NCBI GenBank assembly: GCA_023055505.1
Contig: JALIRH010000074.1
Span: forward strand, 1,583,001 to 1,647,000
Length of the DNA stretch: 64,000 nucleotides
Direction: 5' to 3'
DNA from: Callipepla californica brunnescens
Lineage: Eukaryota; Chordata; Aves; Galliformes; Odontophoridae
Shown here: positions 40,401 to 50,665 of the stretch, in pieces
Layout: each line of letters starts with the position of its first letter
How positions within the stretch are numbered: position 1 is the stretch's first letter
Position numbers and translations under genes: made by a program
Notes under the pieces: model-generated
Told to the model about the DNA's origin: nothing
The model's input: only the letters and a program-made list of their open reading frames with translations
The model's database searches: none

Positions 40401-40874
40401 TAGTCACACTGCCTATCAAAATGCAGCAAAATGACTGCACGCTCTTTGAGAATTAATTCTTCCTGTTTGGGAGGTATTACCAAGTGCACGTGGTCAGGTA
40501 GGGGAGACTGGCTGAATAATGTGGGGTGGGCTCCCATTGATGAGAAGTAGCTGCAGCGCAGATCTTGTTTCAATCTGTGAAAGGTAACCTGTAGTTAGCA
40601 GCTTTACACTTGGATTTCTGCTGGCTTTGTACTTCTGATTCCTCTCATTTATCTCAATTTGATCTTTTTTTTTTTTTTTTTTTTTTTTTTTGTTGACAGT
40701 TCACCAGTGCAGCAGAACATCGCTGTTCACTTGGATGATGGTGAATTCTGGTCTAACCGTGCAGCTGTATACAAAGGGAAGCCTCACAGAGCAATCTTTG
40801 AAGACAGTCTTCGGAAAATATATAGAAACATGTACCAAAAAGCTTCTGGCACTATTTCAGACCAACAAGCATAA
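5583..40874 (+). CDS. SPATA6: SPATA6, spermatogenesis-associated protein 6 (13 coding exons, 475 aa)
   Basis: SPATA6 is needed to assemble the sperm connecting piece (head-tail coupling apparatus); mouse mutants make headless sperm. That role is from the mammalian family and is assumed here. Thirteen exons (5583-5630, 9788-9925, 11471-11519, 12409-12450, 13785-13909, 18470-18550, 21086-21364, 22900-22984, 24148-24188, 25166-25341, 33898-33997, 37001-37089, 40700-40874) join into 1,428 bases with one stop, all with GT-AG introns. Residues 1-134 form the conserved N-terminal SPATA6 domain (TCPGVLLKDKEELYLSV, YEENTRDFLFPGP). Further conserved blocks are SPSPYTKRRMCELSEEARQR with LAHLNLGPYEF in exon 7, SVLNRSSLRERF across exons 10-11, and HLDDGEFWSNRAAVYKGK with HRAIFEDS near the C-terminus. 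Human SPATA6 is about 488 aa, so the length fits. The middle is Ser/Lys/Arg-rich and probably disordered. It converges on SLC5A9. Confidence 0.95.
9788..9925 (+). CDS. SPATA6: SPATA6 coding exon 2 (residues 17-62)
   Basis: Forty-six codons in phase 0 lie between a TTACAG acceptor and a GTGAGA donor. The exon carries the core of the SPATA6 N-terminal domain, with TCPGVLLKDKEELYLSVSI and GQYKKTRRVPAAFPL, which match the mammalian protein closely. Confidence 0.95.
11471..11519 (+). CDS. SPATA6: SPATA6 coding exon 3
   Basis: This small exon of 49 bases follows a TTTGCAG acceptor and ends at a GTAGGT donor in phase 1. It encodes TFANIVDPGDLVKLLE, which continues the N-terminal domain; the VDPGD core is conserved in the family. 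Confidence 0.93.
12409..12450 (+). CDS. SPATA6: SPATA6 coding exon 4
   Basis: This micro-sized exon of 42 bases is too short for simple ORF scanning. After a TTTCTAG acceptor it encodes VDTAVLELIQLVPP, a block shared with mammalian SPATA6, and ends at a GTACTG donor in phase 1. Exons 3 to 5 join only through this piece. Confidence 0.92.
13290..13310. repeat. 21-base poly-T tract in SPATA6 intron 4
   Basis: A homopolymer T run with no other feature. It lies about 475 bases before exon 5 and is not part of its acceptor. Confidence 0.9.
13785..13909 (+). CDS. SPATA6: SPATA6 coding exon 5 (to residue 134)
   Basis: A TTTTTTAG acceptor opens the exon and a GTGAGT donor closes it in phase 0. It encodes the end of the N-terminal domain, including YEENTRDFLFPGP and a basic segment HHGIDREILMKRSSS. 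Reading past the donor gives an unrelated tail of about 34 residues before a stop, which is intronic. Confidence 0.95.
13910..18469 (+). other. SPATA6: SPATA6 intron 5
   Basis: This intron of about 4.6 kb shows nothing I can call a gene. It contains a short GTTT repeat near 15,449-15,466 and an AT dinucleotide run near 15,070. Open frames within it lack known protein character. Confidence 0.6.
18470..18550 (+). CDS. SPATA6: SPATA6 coding exon 6 (residues 135-161)
   Basis: Twenty-seven codons lie between a CTTCTAG acceptor and a GTTAGC donor. The product GIAPKLRFSTSSLITESLLS matches the human block GNAPKLEFSTTSVITECLIS as I recall it, which fixes the exon despite its small size. Confidence 0.93.
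21086..21364 (+). CDS. SPATA6: SPATA6 coding exon 7 (residues 162-254)
   Basis: This is the longest coding exon, 93 codons in phase 0. It holds the best-conserved central block: NYEQPTIASKSRSPSPYTKR, then RMCELSEEARQRLAHLNLGP and YEFRRETDKPPFV. The donor GTTTGT is weak. Read-through adds ten residues and a stop at 21,395-21,397, so an intron-retained form would be truncated at 264 residues. Confidence 0.95.
22900..22984 (+). CDS. SPATA6: SPATA6 coding exon 8
   Basis: After a TGCTTCAG acceptor the exon encodes VEQPSPGIELHACTLREGTT and a short remainder, ending in phase 1 at GTCAGT. The (V)xxPSPG start follows the human order PPSPR, while the rest is divergent. The frame continues cleanly from exon 7 and into exon 9. 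Confidence 0.88.
24148..24188 (+). CDS. SPATA6: SPATA6 coding exon 9
   Basis: This short exon of 41 bases has a TCTCCAG acceptor and a GTGAGT donor. With the split codon it encodes DLSLLGSYRPKKTK, which parallels LGCYRPKDYK of the mammalian protein. Phase 1 in and phase 0 out agree with both neighbours. Confidence 0.9.
25166..25341 (+). CDS. SPATA6: SPATA6 coding exon 10
   Basis: After an AACAG acceptor the exon encodes a divergent Ser-rich segment with acidic residues, followed by the conserved HSAPSAFQKHSLSSVLNRSS and LRER. It ends in phase 2 at GTAATG. It is probably a disordered linker. Confidence 0.92.
25342..33897 (+). other. SPATA6: SPATA6 intron 10, the largest intron (8.6 kb)
   Basis: I see no additional coding exon. 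The intron contains a poly-T tract near 25,965-25,980, a 28-base poly-A run at 30,640-30,667, and a T-rich stretch before exon 11. The poly-A run is not preceded by a recognisable gene copy or a polyadenylation signal, so it looks like simple sequence and not a retrocopy tail. Confidence 0.6.
30640..30667. repeat. 28-base poly-A tract in SPATA6 intron 10
   Basis: An uninterrupted A run with no recognisable retrocopy upstream and no obvious flanking target-site duplication. Confidence 0.9.
33898..33997 (+). CDS. SPATA6: SPATA6 coding exon 11
   Basis: A long T-rich tract and TTGCAG acceptor precede the exon; a GTAAGT donor follows in phase 0. It encodes FNSGWPPPANGDEIHKRVKN and ILRTHSARQRLVF, matching the human segment around EIHDRVKNVLKSHQARHRLF. 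A second acceptor-like site lies only 39 bases downstream. Confidence 0.93.
34389..34417. repeat. 29-base poly-T tract in SPATA6 intron 11
   Basis: An uninterrupted run of T residues. It is simple sequence, likely length-variable and prone to sequencing error. Confidence 0.9.
35490..35603 (+). mobile_element. CR1 LINE 3' tail fragment in SPATA6 intron 11
   Basis: The sequence shows the typical avian CR1 ending: tgctatactgagggtcgtgg, a gtggttggactggttgatct block, ggggtcttttccaacctcac, and a terminal gattctatgatt. It is a truncated copy in the same orientation as SPATA6. Its 5' limit is approximate. Confidence 0.85.
37001..37089 (+). CDS. SPATA6: SPATA6 coding exon 12
   Basis: After a TTTTTTTTAG acceptor the exon encodes DESNSSKGNSAKTRESSHKA plus PLSISDLQS, ending in phase 2 at GTATGG. 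It is Ser/Lys-rich and clearly shorter than the acidic segment that human SPATA6 has here, so this part of the protein is poorly conserved. The phases fit exons 11 and 13. Confidence 0.88.
40665..40691 (+). repeat. SPATA6: 27-base poly-T tract at the SPATA6 exon 13 acceptor
   Basis: The T run ends eight bases before the first base of the last coding exon, so it serves as the polypyrimidine tract of that acceptor. Length changes could alter splicing. Confidence 0.85.
40700..40874 (+). CDS. SPATA6: SPATA6 last coding exon 13 with stop
   Basis: The exon starts after TTGACAG, just downstream of a 27-base poly-T tract. It encodes HLDDGEFWSNRAAVYKGKPH, RAIFEDSLRKIYRNMYQKAS and a short C-terminus, ending in TAA at 40,872-40,874. 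The block is strongly conserved with the mammalian C-terminus. Confidence 0.95.
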
Positions 40875-41254
40875 CTCCTGCTAGCAATTCAGCTGAAAAT
40901 GCACAGTATACACTGTTGATATTTCTTACCAAAACTTTTTTTTTTCTGTGTGACAAATATTTGTACTCTATTTTTAAGGTGTAACTATGGCTGGGCAGGA
41001 TTTTGGGGAAATGGAGTTTTGGCCTGGGTTGCTAAATGAACGCTATTAACAGCACCCCAATGCTTCTGCTCCAAATTTAAACAAAAGGACTTAACAAACA
41101 GCAAAAAAAGCCCTCAGGCCCTCCACAGTTTATGAGGATGGTGTTGCTCCTTTGAGGCTCTCAGAGGATAGTCATTTTCAAGACTAATATGTCTGCAGGA
41201 CATTCCTGCCTGACTTGGGTCAGCTTTCAGCTGCAGTCAATTATGATTTAAATA

Positions 41255-41260
41255 ATTAAA
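41255..41260 (+). terminator. SPATA6: Possible SPATA6 polyadenylation signal (ATTAAA)
   Basis: ATTAAA is the first plausible polyadenylation hexamer after the SPATA6 stop, 380 bases downstream, with GT-rich sequence following near 41,320-41,340. No canonical AATAAA appears until about 43.3 kb, so a longer 3' UTR is possible. Confidence 0.35.
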
Positions 41261-44200
41261 TCTATAGAGTAATGTAAGAAGCAGTAAGTCCTAGTGTTCA
41301 GAGAGGGTATCTAAAGGGGAAAGCAAGTGTGAGTGTTGATAGAAATGGTCTGCTTTGGGAAAGAGGGAATTTGGATTGCTTTCATCAGCTTTGGATTGTT
41401 TGAGAAAGGCAGAAAGAAGACTCCAACAGTGACCGACAGGCATGCTTTCAAAGAGGTTTCAAGCACCTTTAGTCAAGGAATTGTCAAATAATGTCAAATT
41501 TTAAAAGAAACCCACCCAAATCAGCAGTCTTTGTCTTAGAAGTAAGAGATTCTTCACGCACTCTGTGTGTTTGAAAGTTTCCGGGTTTTCTTGAATGCAG
41601 TTCTGACATTTGCAAATATACTTGTAATTTTTAAAAATACAAATGAGAAAGGAGTGGGGAGGGGGGAAAAATCTGGAGCGAGGTAGTCAGCAAGCTCATA
41701 TACCCAGTACAGGCCCTCTGAAGTTCCTGCATCACAATCCCACCTCGTCTGGAGCCTGTCCTTCCCAGCCTGCTGGGATCCTGTTGGCAGAAATCACATC
41801 CTTTCTGCTAAAGGCCACCAAATGTTCATCAGCGGTTCAGTGCTATCCCGAGGGATGGAACCTTTTCAGCCTTGCATTGAACAGATCCCACATTAGCAAG
41901 CCAGGGCAAGTTGCCCATCTATTGAAAAGCCGAATGCTTTAAAAGGGCAAGAGTGTCCATCTCCTGCTTCCTTTTAGAATGGGGGGTGGGGTGTGGAACA
42001 CATGCATATTCTGGCCGCTTCCCTAACTAAGGGAACAGATTCATTTCTACCAATGCCATTTTACCTGTTACGATTGGATGAAAGATAAAGCTTGCAGTAC
42101 AGATGGCAGAACATATGACTGTTACCTGCCAGCACGCCTAGATAAACAAAAAGTTGATCTACTCTGCCTTCCGTCCTTTAATGCTGAGACAACATAATTG
42201 ATTTGAGAAAGCAGTTGGTGAGCAATTATGCTGGTGGGAAAGCACACTGAAAAAGGCTGTGAGCTTCTGCTGCAGGAAAGGGGACTCTCAGAGGAAGCGT
42301 CTTCCACACAGACCTTTCTATTCCTTGTAACAGTTAAGCAAGTTGAAGTGGATTAACACTGATCACTTCCTGTCCCTGCTGCCATTTAACACATTAGTGC
42401 TTTCAAAGGGCATTAGCTGCGCAACCAGGGAACTGTTGAGGCACTCTGTGAAGAACTAGTATGCTCTATTTTTATTTCTTTCTTTCTTGTTTCAGACAGG
42501 AGAAGTAAAACTTACCTAAGCCATGCATGACCTTGGAGTATTGTGTTACCAGTACTTGGTATTCAATCTTTATTATGTTCCAATGACCACTCCAGAAAGG
42601 AGGGGTTTCTGTCATGCTGCTCATGGAAAATAAGCTCAAGGCACAAGCAGGGAATGAGAGAGGTTGGAGGCCACTGTGAAAAACCAGGATAAGGTTTTGG
42701 AGGGATCCAGAGGACCCAACTGAAGAATCACAGCATACGGTAAAATGACAACTTACGTTTTTTCCTCGTGGGCTAAAACTAGATGGGAGAAACAGAAAGC
42801 ACTGCGTGCTGAATTCTGACCAGTGTGAACGTTCTCACTGAAGCCTTCGTATGCAGGATACATAACAAGTGAAGCAGATCAGCTCGGAGCGTCGCTGGCC
42901 CTGCTCCAGCTGCACAGAGAGATGGTGTGTACGTCTCTGTGCATCAGCTGCTGCAGGATATGTGTTTCTCTCTTGGGTCAGAGTCATTGCACAGCTTATA
43001 TGCTGTGATACTGCGTATGGTTCTCTTCCAAGCGCTGTGCTGGAAATCCAGACTGGTTAACGGAAAGCTTTTCTATGAAATGTGACTTCAGACCCAAAGT
43101 ACTCTATCTATCCATAAAATCTGCAAGCCACTTGTTTTTTTAAAAGCTTTTGGCCCCTTCTCTGTTTGCTCAGCTAACCCTCCAATTAATATGCATGCAG
43201 CTCAAGTGCACTGAGCACTGCTGCTCCTTTGCTACTGCAGTATGCGATAAGTATAGGTTCAGGCAGCGAACCAACATAGTAATAAACTGTAATTGTTTCG
43301 TGCACCTTGCCTTCTAATACAATTTAAATCCCTTCTATCAAATGCAAATTTCTAGGTTCCTGAGTGGAGCTTTAAATAGCATTTTCTATGCTCATTCCTT
43401 ATCTTTTGCCATCCACAAAGTGGTCTGTTGGTGACAGTGGGATGGCATCATTCCACCTCCATCGTTTTACCTCCTAAAGGAAAGCTGCCTACTCAAATCT
43501 AGAAATAATGGGCTAGATTAAGAGAGAATTAGTGGGTTTTTTTTGTACAGACTATCTCTTTCTCTTGCCCTCCCCAAGCTATTATAACCCACGAGTATTA
43601 TCGCCAAACGTTTTTCAGCATCCCATGTTGCTTGCAGTATGCAGTCTAATCAGTGTAATATTTTAATCACTTTCATTTTAATGAATCAGAGTCTTCTTCC
43701 AGCTTGCTCCCTTTCCTACAAAGAACTTGAGGTGGCTCACTAGGCGTATAGTTTGTCTATTCATTGAGTGGAATGCCAAGTCCTTTGCTGAGTGGCAGTT
43801 GCTCTGGAAATCACTTAGTCACTGACCTGCTGTGGGTTAAATGCAAAAACACCCAACTTATTAATGATTTGCCTCATCAGAGTTTTCACCAAGATGCAGG
43901 GAAGCTTAAGTTGGCCCACTGGGGACAAGAGGCAAAGTAAGGAACAGCCTCATGAGGTAGAAGGGCGGCAGTGTTTGTATCCCAGATCTGAAGAGGCTTG
44001 GAAGATGAGGGCCGTTATTTAGTTAATGCATCGTGTTTGAACTTTGCTGTTACTTAGTAGGCTGCCAGAATGGAGAGACATCTACCTGTTGGGGTTGGGA
44101 ACCTATTTCTGGGTATAAAATAACAGACGTTTTAGCTCTGCTCAGTATTAAATAGGCTGTGCTAAACTCCCTTTCATTACCTCAGCTGGAAAATGGGAAG

Positions 44201-46179
44201 TTTGTGCTCTACTGAAGCTTAATTAAATGACTATAAAGTGCTTTGGGATCCTGAATTGAACGTTACTGAAATGTTCTTGTGGAAGCCTGGCTGAAAATTC
44301 CCATCTCATCCCCAGGTTACTAAAGAGGCCTTATTCTAAAGTTCTCAGATTTATTGTATTTTAATCAGACAGTTATTAAGCAAGTCTTAAACTTATCAAG
44401 GTAGAAACCCTATATATTTAAAAGACTGTTGAAGAAGGCAGTGTTTCACTATGGATCTTTACTGCAGATCTTCCCACAGTGGGCATCCTACACAGTTTAT
44501 GTCTCTTGAGTGATCGAGAGTCACCGTACTCATACTTCAAGGGATGCAAACCAGCACTGTTAACATCTTTCATGTTGTGTTTGTCCCCTCCCCAAGAAGT
44601 AAGGGCTTGCAGTGTTGTGTGCAACTCAGCAATGGGAAGGGTTGTGTGGTGCGAGGCACAGCCTGTTATGTAGTGCTGATCTTCCTGATCTTTAAACTGA
44701 AAAGTATTTTCTGGAACACAGAGCTGGGCAGCAAACTTCTTATCTTTTTAGCAGTGGCTACTTAACTGTATGAATCTTGTAACGTGGAATCTCTGGGTCA
44801 TATTAAAAACAGCCATTAAGCTAATTACTTCTCTGTTACAGGGTGATTATTATCAGGATGCTGACAATGTATCAAGCTGTTTTTGGGAGGCAAGAAATTT
44901 AGGAAACCCTTAAATCAGTGGAACTTTGCTTCTTCACTGCTTGGCTGCAGTAGAAGCAATCAAATCTAAGGGAGAACAGTGTTTCTGTGTGTTATATTAA
45001 CAAGCTACCTCAGTGACAGAAATGGTGTCTGGTTTCGGTGGTGGTCTCTGATTGCAGCAGAGGACCGGTCTCTACCCAGTTCCCTTGAGTTTCCATAAAT
45101 TAGTGTTGTGCGAAGTGATAAGAGCATCTAATAGCCCACCCTGTAACAGAAAAGGGAATTTTATGCACAAACCCGTGTGCTGTTCTTGGTTTCTGCTGTT
45201 TGCTCATGGAATCGAAAGCATTATCAGCCAAGACCCATAAAAAGTTGGGCTGTAGCTCCTTCTGTTAACAACGTCGGCTTGCCACAGACATGTGATTTGT
45301 TCCTTGTGTTTGTCTTCAGAGAGAAATTCTCCGAAGTGCAGTGATAATTTGTCTGGATGACAATGTGGAGGAGCTGCAATCCTTCTCCTTGCTTGATCAA
45401 TGTGGAGATTGCGCTGTTTCTTTGTGTTTTGTTTCCATGCAGCTGTGGGCATTAATCGCCTTCTCACATCCTCAGGGTGTTTGCTGTTGCCCAGCACGGT
45501 CCCCTTTGGCTCATGAGGACTTTCTGCTCCTTATGAAAGCTGATTTGGCCAAACATTGGTGTAACAGCGTGGAACCGTTGCGATGGGACGGGGCAGGAGT
45601 GGGATCTGGGAGCGTGCTGGGGAACAGCTTTCTGTGCTTCCTGCACTTGTGTGCCATAGCTTTCCAGTCTATACAACAACATAAATAGGTGAAGTAACAA
45701 CAGCACCACACACGCTGCTGAGTTCTGACGCTTCTATGTTTGTGTTGTTGCCCCGGCTTGACTTTCTGCTGCGGGGTTGTGTGGTGTTACTGTGACTGTA
45801 GCTGCATGAACTGTCTCATTCGGAGCTCCACCAGTGAACATTTGCTGAGAGGTTCCTTTCCCTGTCTGCCTTGTTTTCACCACAGCCATCTAGTGTTTAC
45901 ATATATTTCAGCCTCTGTGCCATTTTTTGAAGGCTTTATTTGTCTCATTTACGTTTTTGGTTCGGATAATACTTAAATATGAAATCCATCTGCGGAGCAT
46001 ATTGTATACTCACGTTGAGGGGTAAAAACCAGTTTTTAATTAAAATTTTATACAGCGCTTGTATTTCACTTTGTCCTCTTTTATTATGAAACACTTCAAT
46101 CTTCCTCCTAAAACACATATGTCTTGCGCGTTTCAAGATGTTCCTCGTTGCTCATGCAGAACCGCTTTCTGAGCTCTGT

Positions 46180-46540
46180 CAGCAGAGCGCCATATGTTCT
46201 GGGCTTCATTTAGCTCCTCTGGCGTCCGCGTAGGCAGCATATTGCACGTAAGGCAGCTAAGCTCCGCTCCATTCTCGTCTTTGTAAACTTGTCAAGAGAT
46301 GAAAAAAGCGGGGAGAAGAAAACACTGAATAATACCGGAGTGATTTGAATGATCAATAAGTTCGGGCGACGCGGCCAATCGGAACGGAGGCTTCTTGTGT
46401 ACTTGGGGATTTTCCTTAATGGCGGCTTATGCGCGGCCTTCAAAGTGACGCAGCCCTCGGTGCTCGCCCGCCTTGCACCCAGAATGAGTGCTGGAGATTA
46501 AGATACAACCCGAGCCATTTGGCGGTGACAGGCATTGTAA
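46180..46540. promoter_or_regulatory. Orphan CpG-rich patch, candidate enhancer or promoter
   Basis: By eye there are roughly 25 CpGs in this 360-base stretch, against very few in neighbouring intergenic DNA. It contains a CCAAT box (ggccaatcgg near 46,374-46,383), a YY1-like aatggcggc (46,418-46,426) and a gtgacgcag element near 46,445. No exon of either gene is here. It could be a distal enhancer, or the promoter of an unannotated non-coding transcript. Confidence 0.45.
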
Positions 46541-49500
46541 GCTCCCTTAATTTTGCCTTGATCTGCTAGCATTACATTTAAACAAATGTGAGTAATAGCA
46601 GATGGGTACGTGAAGGGATCGTGCGCCTCCTTTCTGCCTCCAGACTTTGTGGGAAATCACTCCGGCCTGTTCAGATGCCACGTACTGAAAAGGCAGAGAT
46701 CCCGAGGCTGATGGTGTCCTTGTGGAGGTTTTTATGGGGGTTGTATTTTTGTTTCTGTCTCCTCCCTGCCCACCATAAGCCAGTAGGTGCCATCAGTCTT
46801 TAATACAGCGCCGGTACGTAGGAGCACAGCCCCTCATTGATAGCAGTCATACATTGTCAGATGCTGATCTTATCCGTCAAATGCTTTTCAGCACCGCTGC
46901 GGTGACTGTGATGGAGGGCCAAAGTATTTCTGCGATTCCCTTCTGTAACTAGAGCTTAAAAATCAAGACGGAGGGGGGGAAAGAAAGGATGAATCTCACC
47001 AAGCAAAAGGAAGGAATGTGTGCTAAACCGTTCCCCCTTTGCTGAGGGCTGAGGCCGAAGGGCTGTGGGGTGGCAGGAGAGCAAACCTGGTGGCAGTGAC
47101 AGGCAGCTCCGCTCCTGGGACTCTTATTTACATATGTTTAAAACAAACAGAAAAGCTGCCTTTGTTCCCCGGGAAAATCTATTTACTTGGCATTCAGCTC
47201 GTGTTGGAGCCGCAACTGCTTTCATGGAAGACCTCGAAACAAAGCAGCTGACATTTCTGCTGTGATGCGAGGCTGAAGCTAAGATTTCATTTAGGAATAT
47301 GAAAGTAAACTGAAACTAACTCCAATTTAAAGGTGGTTTTGTTTTGTTTTGTTTCTAATGATCTTAAAAGTTTGGGGAAGTTTTTTTCCCCTTCCCCCCA
47401 GGACTAGAAGAAATTATAACAGTAATCTTACTTAGAGCTGGAAGTCTGCAGAGACAGTGGCTGTAGGTTAATGAAAAATTGACACTGCTACTTGCCTGCG
47501 CTTCCAGCAGAATGTTTTTCCTTCAAACTGATGTGAACTATTGCACTGCGTGAGTTGGTTATAAGCCTCACATATTAAATGGAATGCTTCTTTTGTGGAA
47601 GCTACAGGAACGAGTCACGGCTGAATGTTCTGCGCAGCGTTCCTGTTTGGAGTGGATGCAACAAAAAATATGGGCTTCTTAAAATGGTGGCTATGTTCTT
47701 AACCCCCCCAGACCTACAAGCAGAGCCTGCTTGCTCAGCCTAAAGCAGAAAGCAGCCGGAGGAATTGCCCCGAATATCACCAGGTCAGTGCTGAGTGCTG
47801 TTGGCCCAGCCCAGCAGTAGTCCCTTGGAGCAGGAGGTGGGTGCTGCGTGTAACAGTGTGACATCCTGGGGCTCATGAGTTGTTCACATGCCCTCTCCAG
47901 GAGCATTTCTGCTCTGTGCTTCTGCACAGCTTCTTTTGCAGCAATTGTGCACTCAAATGGCACGAACTTAGCAGCTCGCACTGACTTGGTTTGCACTCTG
48001 ACATCTTAATATCTCTGTTTGTTGTCCTTGGCACGGCGGTGCCATCTGGTCTTGCTTGGACAGCTTATCAGTAATGCTGCGCCACGTGATAGTTCAGTTC
48101 TTACTTCTGACACCTTGGGCTGACCCGAGCAGCACACCGCTACCTTGGTGCCAGCCTTTGACCAGATGGCACCTGCTGAAATAGCATCTCCCATCTACTG
48201 TGATGGAGATGAATAGACAGAGGTTCTGGAAACTTGGGAATGCAGGGAAGGCATTCTGTGCAATTTTTTGGTTGGGAATTGAAGAGCTGCTGGTTGCCCT
48301 GCTGCACTTGAATGTCTTCAAGTCTTTATAAGTCTCTGAAGAGTGCCCAGTATGGGGCTGTTCCAGTGCAGAATCATTTTCCAACTCTAGGGGTTTCGAA
48401 ACACATTGGTTGAGGGAAAGGAGGAAAAAACTGCACGGCTTTGGGGGCTAGGGAGTACGCTTGGGAAATGGCAGAGAAAATGCTTTTCTCACGTGTTAAA
48501 ATTGTATTCGGGTTTACACAACACTGATGACTTTTTTTAATACTTCAAAAGAATCAGGAAGGCTTTGTCACAAAGCACTGAAACATTCAGTTTGACACTG
48601 GCCAGTTTCACTTGTGAGGTTGTGCTGCTCCCAGGAGATGCACGAATGCACGCTCAGAAATCCCCTTGCCTATACGTCAGCGTTTTGAAGCTGCTAAAGC
48701 TTGAGGGTAGCAGGGTTGTTCTCTTTTGTCTGGTGTTTAAAACATTGCTTCTGCCCCTGTGTCTGGTGTGATAAGATGAACGCACTGAAGGTAAGACTTT
48801 GCTTTTTTGTTATGTGCTGGAGAAACACTTCTTGACTACGTAATCCAAAATGATTTTAAGCGATCTTTTCCTCTCCTCACCCAGCGAGGTGAGGAAAGCG
48901 AGAGGAGTGCTATGCTGGTTTTTGAAGCTCTGGCTGGTGGGAAATGGACACATGAGCTGCGGTGTTTGTGGGATCCCATTGCCTGGGATGCCCCACAGTG
49001 GTGGGAGCTGCACCAGAGCTGGGCTCCAAGTTGAGATTCATGATACAAAGCAATGAAAAGCAACTGGGGCACTAAGCTTTTGCATTATTGCTTGCACTAA
49101 AAGTAGGCAAAATCTGCTATGTTCTTTGGTGCCTAGTTATCATTCGTTTTTATTTTGCTCTGATGTAAGGAAGGGAATAACCCTACACAAGGGGAAAAAA
49201 AGCAGAAGAAAAGAAGCGCTGCCGCATACTCTCACAGGTGTGTTTGTTTTTGGACTAGTAGCCAGGATAGTCCTCCATACCTGCCCTTGCCCACTCCTCC
49301 CTCAGACTCCTGTGCATTTTGCCTTGATGTATTTCCTCCCATAGGGATACAGGAGAGCAATGCTGCCTGCAGGGATCAGCTTGAGATCCTGGGTAGCACC
49401 ACAGAGCCCAGAAGAGACTTCCAGCTGTGGTTCACCTGCATGCCCCTGCTTCCTCTGGCCCAGAGAATGAGCGCAAGGAACCAGAGACAACACAGAGCCC

Positions 49501-50194
49501 TGCTCACTAACACTCTCCATCCTGCTGAAATGTATGTATGGCATTTCATTTCTTTCCTTCGTAATAAACTGTGTCTACCGTAGCATATATTCTTTTAAAT
49601 AACATTTTAAAATATTTTCTGGTAAATTAAAGTGATGACATGTTTGTAGGGTTCATTGTTAATTTCATTTCCTTTGGCTCAGTCGGCCAGATAAAATGCA
49701 ATGTTATTAATCTTTGTATAAAAGAAGATCCTTTGCCGAACAGTAATAAATGATCTTGATAGATTTGTCAGGAAAATGAATGATAATCATTTGCAGATAG
49801 ACACGAGCCTAGTCTGGAAGATTAATAAGAAAATATGTATTGGCATCGTTAATAACATCTGCTGCCAATGGACTTGTATATTGGTTACAGCCCTGAAAGG
49901 GATGCGTTCCCGTTAGGATATTGCAATCCGTCAGCACGGTGAGGAGCGAGGCTGCTGTGTTCTGCGGTGCTGACAGGGTGCTCCCGAGGGCAGCACAGAG
50001 CCGTGGCCGCCTGCCCGTGGTTGTGGCAGAGCTCTGCCTCCCCACACACATCTCCTGGGGGTGGTGCTGGAAGTCCCCTCACCCCATGAACGTGCTCATT
50101 CCATGCGACCCACGGGGAGATGCACAAGGAGGGGGTGGAGGTGCAAAAGGAGCTGCGATGAGGAGTAGCATGGAAAGAGAACTCTTCTCATTTC

Positions 50195-50272
50195 CAATTT
50201 TCAACCAGGATGGGGTTGGGAAGTGGATGGGCTTTGAGGTCCCATCCAACCCAACCATTGTGTGGTTCACCT
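50195..50272 (+). mobile_element. Probable degraded CR1 LINE tail
   Basis: The stretch ends in gggctttgaggtcccatcca and acccaaccattgtgtggttc, close to the CR1 terminus of the gatctttaaggtcccttccaac type. It is short and diverged, so the call is tentative. Confidence 0.5.
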
Positions 50273-50665
50273 TTGTGGCACTGTGATTTGCAGGGTGCCC
50301 TCACCTCCGTGCACAGCCCATGCCTGGTAGTTTGGACATGGTGGAGTAGAAGGTCAAAACCCCATGGGGATTTTTAACCTTCTCCAGGCTTTTCAGGTCC
50401 TCTCCACCATGCAGTGTTATTAACAGTGGGTACTGCCACCTCTTCTTCACAGTGTGGTTTAAAATGTGACAGCTCTATTGTATTCCTTGGTGGTCCCAAG
50501 GGGAGGCAGAGGGGCCTGGAGTCCAAGTGACCCAGCCCACGAAGGAGCGTTCACTCTCCATCCCACAGCCATGACATGGTGGTCCCAGGGAGGCCTTGGT
50601 GTGTCAGTGCAGGATATATAGCCACAATAACCTGGAGTCAAAATTGGCTTTGTTACTAAGGCACT

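Larger units (their letters stand above)
40875..50660. other. Interval between the convergent SPATA6 and SLC5A9 3' ends
   Basis: I find no supportable protein-coding or RNA gene in these 9.8 kb. The first few hundred bases are probably SPATA6 3' UTR. Low-repeat, motif-dense blocks stand out near 43.2-43.7, 46.5-46.6 and 49.6-49.9 kb, and a CpG-rich patch lies at 46.2-46.54 kb. A CR1-like tail lies near 50.2 kb. Open frames here have no family resemblance. Confidence 0.6.

Noticed and set aside
41643..41942. Open frame of 99 codons after SPATA6
   Set aside because: The composition looks like random sequence. It lies in probable 3' UTR or intergenic DNA and has no recognisable domain.
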